DNA of 64,000 nucleotides from Macrotrachela quadricornifera (GCA_022393335.1 JAJEKB010000237.1:222198-286197), one strand, 5' to 3'; counted from the first letter of the stretch, positions 1 to 14,700 are shown. Made by a program: numbers and translations. Notes: generated from the letters alone by a model not told the origin.

Positions 1-440
1 TTCGTCTTGACTTGTCGCACAACCCATTCTGAATATTTATTCTTAATTTAATATAAATAAAATATGAAATAATTCATTTGTACATTTAAAATGGAAAAGT
101 TTATTGGCTTTCTTATTTTATATGAATAATCATAAAATAAGTTATAATAAAACGCCATTTTTTTGTTCGTCAATGATTCAGCATATTATGATTGACAAAT
201 GTTTAGATGTTTTAAAAAAATGCATTTAGAAAAAAGAAAATATATATGAAATAAAAACAAAATAATAAAAATTTTTTTTAAATAAAATTAAAAAAAAAAT
301 TCTTTAAGATATTGTTTTTCTTTTATTTAATAATTTTTATTTATCTATTAATCGTTAATTTTTTCACGAATAAAATCTATTGAACGATTTAATTTTTTTT
401 TTCTTTTTGCGTTATTCATTTTTATTGAATTTATATAAAA
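1..440. other. AT-rich upstream region, no gene seen
   Basis: Very AT-rich sequence with long A and T runs lies before the first gene. I see no open frame, repeat or RNA structure. It probably contains the promoter and 5' UTR of the following KIAA0930-like gene. Confidence 0.5.
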
Positions 441-2189
441 ATGACTTTAACTATTCAAAATTTGATTTCATCTATGATTGATGAAAGAAAAAAATCAAAA
501 TCTGATGAAGGTAATTTTCAATTTAGCTCTTTTTTTTTATATGAAAAAAAAACATAATCTAAAGATTTTATTTAGATGATGATTTTGTACTTATTCAACA
601 AGTAAATAATCAATGGCCAAATTTATTTGACATCTATTTTTTATCACCAACAACACGTCTTGCTCAAACATCAACTAGTACAACAAGTGATGATGATCTT
701 ATTTTCTATGTAACACGTAGAATTCATGATGAGTTTCCACATATATCGGTTAGTTTTTTTTTAATAAAATATATTTAAATGGATTAAAATATTATTTGTA
801 GCATTCAGTTAAAGTTTTTCGTCACCATGATACAAAACGTCGACCAAAATTAGTAAAAATTTTTATTTAAAAAAAATTATTATTTTTTTTCGAAAATTTT
901 ATTTAATTTTAGGGTTTATCAGAATATGATTGGGAAGAAACAACAAATCTTAATTTTGTTCTTCATCAATTTGATTATACAGTAACAACAGCTGTTTGTA
1001 TTAAAACAAGTAATAAACATCTACAAATTATTAAACGTTTATCAACAGTAAAACAAAAACGAAAAGAAATTTATTTATTTAAAAAATAATTTTTTTTTAT
1101 TTTGATTTTTTTTAGAGAGTTTATGCAAGTCCATCACGTCGTGATATGGAAAATAAAGGAATAGAAGAAAAAATAACATATCCACATATTTATTTTACTG
1201 TTGATAATTTTGAAGATGTAAAAAAAATTTCTTATATAAACAAATAAATAAATTGTTATTTTTCTAGACTTTTTGTGAAATGGTTGTGAACGAAGGTCAG
1301 ATGGTATGTGTTGAATTAATAGCAAAAAATCCTGTTTTAAATGAAGCTAAAGTATTATTTCTTGGTTCAATTAAATATGAAGCTTTAAAAAAAGTTTATG
1401 AAACTCGTGTATATATTTATATGATATTTAAAAGAAAATTTTAAAAATTTAAAGAATTTTTTAGGCTACAACAGGTACTCGTGTTGCTCAACGAATATCA
1501 TTAGGAATGTATACAAAACAACGAGTAGAATTTGTTAGAATGCGTGGACCAAATGTAAATTTTAATTTTGTAGAAAAATAAATTATATTTAATAAGAATA
1601 TATTATAGGGTAAAGGTCACGCAGAAATGGCTGTTAGTCGATATCGATCGAATCAATCAGGTACATCAACACCTGAATTAAATGCAACAACACCTGTAAC
1701 TAATGGTCCTGATGAAGAAAATGTTTGTATAACAGAAAAAAAAAAACGAAAAATTTTTTTGTAAAATTGTTTTTTTCTTTTATAGTGGAATAAACGTCGT
1801 ACAAATGAGAATAATTCGACTAGTGAAGAAATTCCACCAATTTTAAGACATCAACAACAGCAACAACAAAATGCATCTAATGTAGGAACACCTGAAGTTG
1901 AATCAACTGATATTCGACAAGGTTATTTTCAGAAAAAAATTAATCTTTTTATTATTATTATTTATTATATTTTGTTTTTAAAGAATTATCTGATTATAAT
2001 AGCGGTTTTCTTGGTCGTACATTAAATCAAGCTATGAGTTGGGTACGTGGTTCAAATTCCCCTATTAATCCATCAAATGGAACACTTCCACTACAAACAT
2101 GCCTTACATATTTAACATTACCTTGTCAATCAATTGTGAAAGATATTCTTGAATCAAATTCAGCACCTCTACTTACATCATTTCAATAA
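441..2189 (+). CDS. KIAA0930-family protein
   Basis: Ten exons join in frame to 405 codons, close to the roughly 404 residues I recall for human KIAA0930: 441-510, 576-748, 802-852, 913-1047, 1116-1217, 1268-1408, 1465-1554, 1609-1722, 1786-1921 and 1984-2189. All introns are 50-70 nt with GT-AG ends. Family-typical blocks are visible: SEYDWEETTNLN, RVYASPSRRDME, ITYPHIYFTVDNFED, VFLGSIKYEALKKVYETR-like sequence, and EFVRMRGPNGKGHAEMAVSR. A Ser/Thr/Gln-rich linker (STPELNATTP, then poly-Gln) follows the conserved core. The start is the first ATG, 27 bases after an in-frame-neutral T-rich leader. The biochemical function of this conserved animal family is not established to my knowledge. Recognition rests on remembered motifs, so family membership is confident and function is left open. 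Confidence 0.88.
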
Positions 2190-5100
2190 TCCAAAGATAT
2201 TAAAAAAAGCATTATGTGAACACTTTCATTTTTTTTTTTCTATTTTCTTTATATATGTGTAATTTTTCTTCCATTGTATAGCGTTCATGTTAGATATCTG
2301 TGCAATATTCCTTTTTTTCTATTTCATTCCAATCCAGATTTTGTTTTTTTTAATTGGAAAATAAACAGTGATTTTATATATATATATACACACACATCGA
2401 TATTGTATTTTTTAAATGTTAATTTTTTAAAATTTTTTTAATTCTTAAGATAAAAATTATACTTTCATGGATATCGTAAATTTGTCTTTTATTATTCGTT
2501 ACAATTCTAGATTAATTCGAGAATATTTATCCATCATTTTCGGTTGCAAAAAAATACAATTAAATGAGACAAAATTTTTAAAATTATCTAGAACTAAATT
2601 ATTAAACTTTATATTATTCATTCTTATTAGCATGATTGATCTATAAATTGCTTTGATTTTAATTTATCTGCGCAAGATAAAAGAGAAATAAAATATCTTT
2701 TAATGGTAAGAGCATTATTTATATGCATACTATGAGAAGTTCTCATGTTTCGTCTTTCATTCAGGAAATCTATATTCAATATTGAGTTGTGAATTTATGC
2801 TCGTCAGATATTTGATATATATCAAAGTTTCGAATTATAATTTAACACAATGCAGTAATGACGTAAGTTATTAAAATATTCTATTCATAAAAATTCGAAC
2901 TTTAATTTTTAAATTTAAAAAAAACAAAATTAATCACCGCTATGAATATTACTTTATATTAACTTTTAACATAATTTACGCATCAATTAAATTAAATCAT
3001 TCTAGTTTTCCATTAAATTTTATGTAATAAATATATGGTGTTTTTAATATAACATCAATTTTATCCATAGATCTTATAGTATGCATGGGTTAGTTTTAAC
3101 CAGCATCATTTAATGCATTGATAAGTCCTATTCGATATTAAAAAGAATTTTTCAACGAAGACTCAAAACTGAATTTTTAACCACTGAAACATATTTTAAA
3201 CTTTCACTTCAAGATCTAATGTCACGAAAGAAGTGTGACTATGCAAATATTCTTTTTAAATATCATATGTAAAGTTTTTCTCTATCAATATATGCCGCCA
3301 TATACTGCTTTAATTGATTGCTCATCGTTTTATCGTTTCTATGTAAATTCAATTACTAAAATTGAGCGAAAATCTGGAAATAATCTCATTAGAAAAGTCA
3401 CTATAAAACATCGTAATCGATGAATAAATTTCTTTAATGTATGGATATTTAATACATATTCAATATATCAACAACAAAAGTGTTAGGATTAAATAGTTCT
3501 CATTGAGTTAACTAACATTCAAATTTTGTTGATCAGAAGAAAACATAAATATTGAAAAATTTTTCTTATTGATTCTAATACAGCAAAAGACTTTCTATCA
3601 AATAAATATATCTGCACTGAAAGGAATATTATTTCAGATAGAAATGCAATCTTTTAAAGAGTCCTTCATATCGTTTTTATTTTTTCACTATCTTGAAAAT
3701 CAAATATTATATTCATCATCTGCACATTTACTTTTAACGCTTGAGAATATCTTTAGATGGAATAGATAGTTTACAATACTTAAGAAAAAAACATCCAGGT
3801 ATGAAAATCTTACTATGATATCCATCCTCATCCTCACAACATGTTTCTTTGGCATAACTTCGGTTTTGAATCTTCTTTGAAAAATTCTTTTTGATAACGA
3901 GCGGAAGTTTTTCAATACATCAAATAATATTGAAAGTAAATATAAAATGACACTTCTGATCTTGACATAAAAGCAAGATTTTAATGAATTGAATATGTTT
4001 TCGACAGCATATTCTATTTGCATAATTCTCTAATGCTGTTATCTAAAAAGAAAAGAGTTCTCAGATTTGATTAATCATCAAATTCGTCTTAGTTAATTGG
4101 TTTGGACAAAGAAACACATACACTCAGTTTTTTTATGTAGATCATCTAAACACTTCTCTCTTTCACAATACAAAATATTGTCAAAAAAGAAGTTGAATTA
4201 CTTTCAAAAATAGAATGTATTCAGTATGAATGATTTATATCATCAATACTTGACTGTTTCATTAATACAAAGAATATAGCTTGTTGCGTTAAAATCGATC
4301 GATTTAACATTGAGAAACATGTATGAAGTTATTTTTCAAGCTAATTTCAAAACTGAATTCCCTCCGGTAATTTCCTTAGATCAAGTTTCTCTTGTTTCTA
4401 TCGTTTCTCACCTTGGATTATTCTCATTTATAGAGGCTGCTTATTTCAGATTGGCTAACAATATTCTGCATTTTGACTGGTTTGATAGACAGATAAACAT
4501 ACAAACCCACTCGTGCATAATAACCTTCCTCTATTCCAGAAAAGAGAATTATGAGAGAAGCTTATCAATGTAAACTACATTGTCTAAATATGTTCTTATT
4601 ATATGTCAGATTGTTGTTTTGTTTTAGAAATTTGATATACTTAAAAAAGAAAAAAGTAATTTCGATGGGCTGTGTATTTGATATTATGATATCTTTAGTA
4701 GTTAAAATTATAGTAGATATTTCTTTCGCTAGTCTTTGTGATTTATTATTTTTTAATCTGGCGAACTTAACGACATCACATCTGTTGATTATTTTTATTT
4801 TTTTAGACTATTGTACTAACAACGATATGTTCCGCTTTATGGTTCAGGTAGTGATTAGCATTAATATTGACGTTCATTCGAATTTAACAAATATGAAAGA
4901 TACACTATAATCATATACTGAATAAAAAGTTGCCAATTATGAATATTGTAATCTAATGGAAAATGTTTGCTTATCAGACTTAGCTTTTATACAAACCGAA
5001 ATTATTCATTATAATGTAAGTACTTCTGATTACCATGATTTTCTTCTTTGTTGCTCTATTACTAATTTCTTTGATTTTTATGATCTAGAAATTTAATCTA

Positions 5101-7031
5101 TATTATTGTATAGCAGATTAAAACATATCAATTAGTGTGTATTATCCTCTATCTTATGTATTGGTGAGCAGGAATTGTTTTCTACCTATTCTACCAATAC
5201 ATTCTTATCTTTTTGGCTTACTTTAGACTAACAATTTTTATTATAAAATGATAACAGAAAATAATGAACATCACCACTCAACTATCAAGAAAAATATCCA
5301 AGGGGTTTTTTATAACATATTAATTATGTTTAAGTTGGTCTAATATCAGCATAGTGGATAATGTATTGTTTAAAATTATCGATATTAATACAATGTGTAT
5401 GTCAATGAAACTGAACATAAAGTCAAAACTATCGAATATATTAAATAATTGACTTCTTTATATTCATATTTTTAATTAAAAAATTTAGTATTCTATGTAA
5501 ATCTTTTTTATATACTCGAATAGTATTTCTCTTAAAAAAATAAAGAACTTATTTTGTTCTTTTGTTTTTTCATTCATTGATTTTATTAGTCTCTCATTAA
5601 AAAAAAAAGATCAAGAAAATTGTATAAAAATTATCTATGAGAAACATATATAGTTTAAATTTTTTTTTAAACTAGAATGTAGCAAAATATATATATTGAA
5701 AGTTTATTGAACCTATTGGTCTAGTAAAAATCATGTTGATAAGAAAAATTAAACAGCAAAACTTATGAGATTTAGATAGATATTGAAAGAGTTTAAGTGT
5801 ATTTAATATTAGTACTATTTATATTTAGTTTTTGTTTACGATTATCAAATCAAGAGCTGTTAGCGTAATCTTAGTAGGATTAAAATGTAAAACATAATAT
5901 ACTTTTTGTTGCTGATACCCTAAAAAGTCGTCTTTTTTTGTATATCTGCGTAAACTTCAACAGGGATATATTCCATAAATGCATTAACAAAATTTGAATT
6001 TTATATGATCTTTCATAGTAACTTGAACCCGTCTATCACAGTATTGGACAGTCTTCAGATCAGCTTTTTCATGCCCTATGATGGTCTCGAAAGTTTGCCT
6101 GTGATCGATAATTAATCAATTATATACGAATTAATCAATTAATTAAGACGTTTTTCATGATGTGTGATCGATAATTTGTTAATTAGATACCAATTAATTA
6201 ATTAAAATGTCTGTCACGAACTATGGGGGCGAAGGAAATGGGTGCAAATTTCAGCCTCTATAAACTTCAATATCCTTTTTAGATTGCGTTTCATAAAAGA
6301 AAGAAAAGTAACTGTAGGATGAGACGGATGGTTCTAACAAAGTAAAAAGATGATATATATTAATGTAGATTTTTCTGAAAATATCAATCAGAAATTTTTT
6401 TAAATACCTTCGAATAACTAACTACAGGGTAAAGGCTTACAAATATTTTCCTTTAGAAAGTAAAATATGTATGATATAAGCTTGTATAAAATCCAATAAA
6501 AAAAATCAGTAGTTTAACTATTCATATTTTGCATGATATTTTTATATAATATCTTATCAAAATTATTTATTCGATTTTAGATTTAAAGTTAGTTATTGCA
6601 TAGAAAAACATGAAATTTATTCAACCTACACAAGGTTCATCTTTTTCACTTGTTCCGTTTGAGAATATAGGCATTTTTCTTGAAAACTTTAAATTAATCA
6701 TATAACAATAAGATGGTCTTCTTTTAGAAAAAGGCTTCAAAAGAAGTTAACAATTATATTAAATCCATTGTTAATATTTGTTTTTTGTATTATTTTCTAT
6801 CAATTTTAGGATTAAATCAAACAGATAGAAACTCTGTTAATAATCAAATTTCTACAAACATAACAACAAAGATCAAATACTTTTTTTTTGTAGTAACCGA
6901 TTTAATTTAACAAAAGAAGATATGAAAAATATCCAATGTGAATATTATAATTAATGATCAAATGAATATACAATTTAAAAATTTATTTTCATTATTTTTT
7001 CATTAAAATAAAAATTTTATGGTTTTAGATA
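2190..7031. other. 4.8-kb intergenic region without recognisable genes
   Basis: Only short chance ORFs occur (the longest about 119 codons, Phe/Leu/Ile-rich, unconvincing). It holds a TA/CA microsatellite at about 2377-2397 and a two-copy AT-rich direct repeat near 6098-6215. Stretches such as 3150-5000 and 5820-6320 are slightly less AT-rich, which may mark old transposon remnants, but I could not identify ends or a coding core. Confidence 0.5.
6098..6215. repeat. Two-copy direct repeat with palindromic AT core
   Basis: The motif TGTGATCGATAATT recurs at about 6100 and 6162. Each copy is followed by AATTAATCAATTAA-like palindromic sequence and ends in ACG or ATG before a T-run. The copies are imperfect and about 62 bases apart. 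No function is assigned. Confidence 0.5.
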
Positions 7032-8510
7032 ATGGTTTCTAGACACTCGAGTAATGATAGTACTGATCAACAATATTTTCAATCATATGATAAATTTCAA
7101 ATTCATGAATTAATGTTACGTGACCGTCCACGTGTTACTGCATATTATGATGCTATTATGAATAATAAACATTTATTTGAAAATAAGGTATTTTTATAAT
7201 TTATATCAATAAAATATATTTGAAAAAAAAATAACAACAAAATTAGGTTGTTCTTGATGTTGGTTGTGGAACAGGAATATTAAGTATGTTTGCTGCTAGA
7301 GCTGGTGCTAAATATGTTTATGGTGTTGATGCTTGTCCAAACATATGTCATTTAGCTGAAGAATTAATCAAATGTAATCGTTTACAGGAAAAAATTCAAA
7401 TTATTAATAAACGTATTGAAGATATTGAAAATTTTCCTGAAAATATTGATATTATTATTAGTGAATGGATGGGTAAGTTTACAAGAAGAAATAAAAAAAT
7501 ATTAAATAAATTTATTTAGGTTTTTATCTTTTTCATGAAAGTATGCTTGAATCAATAATATATGCTCGTGATAATTTTCTTGATTTATCATCTCGAAATT
7601 ATGATATAACACCTGAACAAGACGAATCAATCAGAGTTTTTCCATCACATGCTTATTTGGTTTGTTATTATTTATAATATTAAATAATATATATATATAT
7701 AATATTTAGTACTGTGCACCATTTGTTGATCAACATATACGTATTGAATCAAATACAATGTGGAATGATTATTTTGATCTTAATATGTCACCTATTGTGC
7801 CATATATTAAAAATTCTAATCTCAATGAATGTATTATTGAAACAATTGAACCATCTCAAATTGTTCATGAAGCTCAACTTATACAATCAATTGATCTTCG
7901 TACTATTCGAATTGATGATCTTCGTACAATGCGTTCATTTTGTGAATTTGATATAGATAATACGTGTATTATATCAGGTTTTTGTTTTTGGTTTGATTGT
8001 TATTTTTCTTCAAATAATAATTCATCTATATTACGATCAACACGTTTAACAACAAGTCCATATTCAGCAAAAACACATTGGAAACAAACACTTGTCTTTT
8101 TACCTGAAGATATTTATCCATTAAAAGGTGATACTATACCAGTTGATATTAAACTAAGACAATCATCAGAAAATCGAGGACAATATCAATTAACTATATT
8201 TATTAAAAAAATCAAAGAAAAAGTAACAAATAATAATTATCTTAATGTTGATGATGAAAATTCCAATAATGAATTAAATAGTCGAAGAAGACAAAGACGA
8301 CGTTCATCAACAATTTCATCAGATAAAAGAATAATTATTGATAATATTTCAATGGATATATCAAAAAATAGTACTAGTAGTAATAGTGATGATGATGATG
8401 ATGATTATAAAAATTTAAATGAACATCCTATTCCATGTTCATGTGATCGTGATAGATGCAAATTAATTAAAACAATTGTTGAAAAATATAATCAAAATAT
8501 AATGGAATAA
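7032..8510 (+). CDS. PRMT6-like type I protein arginine N-methyltransferase
   Basis: Four exons (7032-7187, 7247-7472, 7520-7659, 7710-8510) give 440 residues. The enzyme class transfers methyl groups from S-adenosylmethionine to protein arginine. The SAM-binding motif I is [19 protein letters not shown], the post-I acidic residue lies in VYGVDA, and the double-E loop is SEWMGF..LFHESML with both glutamates present. The C-terminal THW loop reads [13 protein letters not shown], closest in my memory to PRMT6 (STSP..PATHWKQ). A C-terminal tail of about 90 residues carries RRRQRRRSS, an Asp run and a final Cys-containing stretch ([10 protein letters not shown]) and has no counterpart I know in PRMT6. 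The gene ends 199 bases upstream of the MAP3K4 homolog on the same strand. The paralog assignment (PRMT6 versus PRMT1/8) is less sure than the family. Confidence 0.9.
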
Positions 8511-8709
8511 AAGAAAAAAAAAGAGAATGTGCATTTAATATTTTTTTAAAGATATTTTTTTTTATGGAAAAAAAAATTAACTCAATTGTTTGTGTGTGTG
8601 TGTATTTATAATGAATCTCGGGCATGTGTGTGTGCGCGTGTTTTTTATATTATTTAGACAGATTATGCTTTTATTAAGGTATTGCTTTGTTTTATTTTTT
8701 TTCTAGATA
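8511..8709. other. Short intergenic spacer with GT/GC-rich simple repeat
   Basis: The spacer between the PRMT and MAP3K4 genes contains a (TG)n run near 8590-8601 and a second TGTGTGTGCGCGTG run near 8625. It presumably holds the PRMT 3' UTR and the promoter or leader of the next gene. A possible 5'-UTR acceptor (TTTTTTTCTAG) precedes the MAP3K4 start. Confidence 0.4.
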
Positions 8710-11700
8710 ATGGATGATGATTTAAAAGAGACATGTCAAAATAAATCATCAAGAAAATCTCATAGAAAACCTCGTCGATTAAATAAATCTAGTAGCAAAT
8801 CTTCTCAATTATCAGATCAAACACAAATTTATTCTGAACAATTATCAAATTATATTGATGATGATATTTTAAATAAAATTATTAATGATTTAACATCAAA
8901 TACAAATGATATACAAACATTATCAACACCATCAATTGTTCCATTATTAACAAAATCATTTTCTTCATTCGATGAAGAAGATAAATCATCTCAATCGAAT
9001 GAAAAATATGATTTAACTATTCGAAGAAAATCAATGGGTGAACAACGTCGTGATCATGTTACAAAACATTTAAAAGGTCTTTATGATCATTGTTTTGAAT
9101 TTAATCAAAAACAAAATATTAATTTTAATTATGATAATTTAACTAATTGTAATAATAAACAAAAACAATTTTCAACAATATTATGGTAAATTGTAAATAA
9201 AAACAAAAAAAAATTTTTTTTTTAATTTTAATTTCCAGGTATGAATTAAAAACATTTTTTAATGGAAGAAATTCATTAGATGAAAATGGTATTAAAATTG
9301 AACAACATTTAATTGATCGTCAACGAAAAAAATCTCTTGATGAATTTTATAAATATTTTAATCAATGCCATTTTAAACAATCATACTGTCATCATATTCC
9401 AATGATTCAACGTTATTCTTTATGTCATTTACATTTAAATCATTGTAATCATGTTGAAAAATATATGAAAAATTTATTTATTAAATGGGATTATATATTA
9501 TCTTTATTTCCATCTTATGCAGCACTTGAACAATATGATAAACGTTTTAATCCATTGACAAGAGAAGGAAAAATTTTTTATGAAAAATTAGGAATTTTTC
9601 AAGCATGGTTTAATTTACATACAGAAATTCATCGATTAATTAATGTCCTTGGAAAAATTATGACATGTACACAATGTCATATGTGGCCATATGGAACATA
9701 TTTAACAGCATTAAAATTTAATGAAAATTTTTCTCGTCCACAAACACCATCATCAACATCGAGTATTGAACAAAAAGATATTAATATTGAATCTTCATCA
9801 AATTCACCATCTCATGTAACAACACCGGATATAAAAACAAGACGACAAAATACATTAGCATCAATGTCAAGTATGGATAGTATACATCAACAACCATTAA
9901 CAGCAGCATCACCATTAACCGAATATTATTATAGGTAAAAATTAAGTAATATATCAATATATGTTTTCTTTTATGAAATAATTGAATTTGACAAAATTCA
10001 GTGTAAAACACGACGGAATTGTTTTTAAGGAAAATTAAATAAAATTTCTGTCTGCTTGGGAGAAACTATGTTTACAGTTATTTTAATCATTATTGCACTC
10101 TAACATCGGAGATATATCAATCCTTCCTATCTGCCAGCTTTTCCCACAGAAGTCAACATGCATTAATAATTATATTTCTTAGAAAATTAAAATACGACAA
10201 TCATGCTAATGTATATTTACTTTAAAAACTAGTATGTATATTTAGATATGTTGATGATCAAGTAACACATGCTCGAATTGAATTTGTTGGAAGTATATTT
10301 CGTTCAAAACATGGTCCTTTATTACAACGTTTACGTTATACATATCGAAAAGAAAAACGGACACATTTGTCAACATTTGATGATACATTTAAAAATTCTT
10401 CACATTTTCTTCCAAATATTATTCCAAATGATTATTTATTAGATGCTAAACCTCATAAATTAATGGATGAATTTTTTATTCTTAATAAGCAATTACAAGA
10501 AATAAGAAATCCTAATCATAATAAAAAAAAGAAAAAATCGAAAGACATTTATTCAAATATTCTTAATCGTTTTGAACAAAATCCAACATTAACATCAAGT
10601 ACATTTTCAGCAACACCAGCACCAACATTAGTTTTAAAAATCTTATCTCATGATAGAAGTATACTTAAACGTCAATCATATTTTCTTGATTATCTTGATC
10701 CAACAATGTATCCACATTTACCTGGATCAACATTATTTCCTGATCCATGTTTATTTATTGATAATTCATTATTTGATTTTTATTCATCATTAAAAACTGA
10801 TGAAAATATTTTAGTTGAAAAAATGTTAACTATATGTCATCGTCTTTATGATAAACATGTTTGGCATGATAATGGAAAATTTTCTGATATGTTTGATATA
10901 TTTCATTTACCATCACTTTATCCATATTATGTTTTTCTTGTTCAAATACCATTAGATTTAATGTTTGCTTGGCAAAAATATCATCAAGATAGAAAAATTG
11001 AACAAACACCAACTACAGGTTATTAAAATTTTATCCTTTTAAAACAAACAAAAAACATAGATTTTATATTTTAATTAAACATTCGAAATTCTATACACAT
11101 TTAGTTTTATTTTTATAAGTTTTTCAAGGACTTGAGCTTGTCACCTGTTTTCTTCGATTAAAAAAGTAAGAAGTTCAAGAGAAAAAAAACGCTCTGACAC
11201 AACATTGCAATCTGACATACTTGTTCAAATAAAAAAAAAACAATTAAATATATACAATAAAGATTTTTGAATTATTTAGGTGCTCTACTTTTATTAATTG
11301 ATGAATGTAAAATCCTGGTACATAGTGCAACATTAATTCGTCATTATGTTAAATTAATGATTACAGATACATTTGGTATATTTTTTTGAATATAATAATT
11401 TATTGTTCCTTGCTTTTTTTAGAACAAGCTGAATTAGATTTACTTGAAAATGAATTAATTCAATTTGATCAAAATATAATTGATACAATAAATGAAGTTT
11501 TAAGTTATATTGAACGTTATATAGAAATATCATTACGTTTAAATTTATTTCATAATTGTATTATTTTATTAAAAGATCAATGGAAATCATTAAAAAAATA
11601 TTCAACTATGATGAATATTGAAGAAATTCTTGGTGAAAAATTTCTTAATATTTATTCAAATATAATTAAACATTATCATGAATATATTGATGTATTTCAT

Positions 11701-14700
11701 CCAACAATATCATCTGATATAATTAAAGTTGATTATATAAAAAAGAAAATGCATAAAAAATATCAAAAAAAATTAACAATGAATATATTACGTGAAGCAA
11801 AAATAATTTATGATGATTGTGGATTAACAATTAATATTTATTTGCAAAAACCTGTTTGTAAAAGATTTTTACTTATACTTAAAACAGCTGGATTTGAAAG
11901 AATTAAATTTGGTAAGAAAAATAAAATCATCATAAAAATTTTTTTTTTTGATACATGATATATATTGAAAAGAGAATTATTCAAAAATTTAATAAATATT
12001 TAATCTTTTCCGGTTCTTTTTTCTCTCATTATAGCTTCTGAAAATCAACATTATTATCAGAAATCTAATCAAACTAATAACGATGATTCATCTTTACGTA
12101 AATGTCTTCTCTTTGCTCCAGCTGAATATTTCGAAGATAATTCAAGTAAAATTCAATTAGTACGAATATTATCTTCTTCATTTCGTCTTGATACAAATAA
12201 TAATCCATCTACTGAATCAAATGATGATCAGCCATCTCCAACTACTATTCAACAACCATTAAATTCTCCATGTGAAAATTCCTCACCATTAGTTTATATT
12301 CTTTGTGTACCTATTGCAATTGAATTAGAATCTGAATGGCGTGGTATAACACATACAATACCAGAAAATAAAAATTTAATACCAATATTACCATTACATA
12401 CACATTGGAAAACAACAACAATATTTATACTAACACAACAAACAAATAATCTTGAAAAATTTGAAGAATCATTTAAAGATCGTTTATCAAAAATAAATAT
12501 TCAACAAAAAGATTTATATAATTTTGAAACTAAAAAAACACAATTCATACAAAAACGTTCATGTTTTGAAAAAATTGATAATGCAATGAAAAATTTATCT
12601 CATTCAATATTAAGTTTAAGTAATTGTATTGCAAATAATGTGAAAAATCTTGAAAAACTTATTGAAAAAAATAATACTCGAGATTATGTTGTAAGTAGAA
12701 AATTACATTAATTAAATATTATTTTGTTTAAAAAATATACTGAAAATATTTCGAAGATTAATGTAAGCATAAGAATCATCATTATTTTCAAACGATAATT
12801 AAATCAAATTGAATTTTTTTTCTTTTTTTAAAAGTTTAAACTAACTAACATTTAGTGTTCATAACACATAATTATACTTTCCTTCTTTTTAGCTTATCTT
12901 CTAGTATTATGATACATAAGATCAGAAGCATTATATTATCTCTGTATTATCTTTAATAGTATCATTGGAAACAAAATCTGTAAATCATATTATTCTAACC
13001 CTATTTTCTTTTTTTCTTAAAATAACTTTTTACAAACTTTTCTATGTCTAAAATTTTATTTTATATTTATTAATCTTTACTAAAATAGTATATAAAATTT
13101 GATATTCTATCTACAAAGATATTTATAACTTTCCTTTTTTTTTTATAAGATTGTTCTGAAATTTGAGTATTAATCTTCTTATAATAGATAAGATTTTCTT
13201 AAGCATATTTTTGTTTTTCTTCTCTATATAGCATACAGAAGAACGTGCATTTATATTTGGAATGGATATTATTCGTGAAGGAAGTTTTTATGCAACACAA
13301 TGTGAATATGATACATTAAAAATTCAAGCTGAACGTCAATTATCATTTGCAAATATTTGGTTAAATTTTGTTCGAAAAAAAAAATCTACAACAATATCAT
13401 CAGAATATCATATAACAATACCAATGTGGTTATTACCTGGTATACATTTTCTTCGTCATATATGTTCATTACAATTTACAAAACATATTAATAATGATTT
13501 ATTTTCACAATTTTATTATAATATGAAACGAACAATTAATTATTTAAATAATTCAAATAATAATAATCAAAATCAAAATTTTGATAATATACAATCAAAA
13601 GTACTTTTATATTCAACAAAAACTAAACATGGATATAATAGAAAAAGAAAAAAAAATTTACGATTAAATACAATTGAACAAATTGATCGTTTAGATAAAC
13701 ATATTGATAGACAACGTATTAAAGAAGGTCTTATTGGACAAATAATATGTCTTAATAAAACATCAACATTATCAAAGAAAATGGAAGATGATTTAGCATA
13801 TTTAAAAATACGAAATTTTCATAAATTAAATCTTCTTTCACGTGGACAATTTGCAACAAGTAAGAATTTAATATTTATGTAATAGAAAAAAAAATTATTG
13901 ATTCTATTTTTGAGCGCCTTGCCAGATTCGAACCGTATATATATTCATATGTTATGAATTTTTATTTGATAAAAAAGAATTTTTATATTTTCTTTAATGA
14001 TGACTTTATTTTTGAATAGATTTTGGCGACTTTCTCCTCCGGAGGGAGACGCTCTAGCCGCTGAGCTAAAGGCGCATCAATTAGTTTTTTAAAACATTAA
14101 TTTTTTATGGGGGTTTCCTTCTTTTTATACATAAACTTCTAAGAATTTTACTTAATGATATATCTGATAGATGACATTATTCATATATTACATTGATATT
14201 ATAATCTACTATCAAATAATGTTTTTCTTTCTTCTATTTATTTTTTAGCTTATAAATGTACAGTAAATCGAGGTGATAAAAAAGAAATACTTTGTTATAA
14301 ACAATATAAAATTCAACATAATGATACTAATGCATTAACTAAAGTCCTTGAACAACTTATTCCAATTATGCATATAACTCATGAAAATTTAATAAAATAT
14401 CATGGCATTGCACTTGAACATGATCATATATTATTTTTTATGGAATACTGTAGTTATGGTACAATAGCTCAACTTTTACTTGGTACATCACCATCATCAT
14501 CATCAAAAATGTATACAGATACATCTTATTCACCAACATCACTTGTATGTTTAATAAATGATGCATCATTAGTTGATAATGGTATTATTCAAACACCTGA
14601 TGGTTTTACATTTTTTCAAGAATTTCTTGTACAACGTTATTTACGTCAATTATTATCGGCTTTATCTCATTTACATGAAAAAGAAATCATTCATCGTGAT

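Noticed and set aside
3700..4023. 107-codon minus-strand ORF
   Set aside because: No motif, no intron context, and composition typical of random ORFs here.
4310..4910. Two overlapping plus-strand ORFs of 87 and 119 codons
   Set aside because: Phe/Leu/Ile-rich sequence without domain signal or splice context, as expected by chance in AT-rich DNA.
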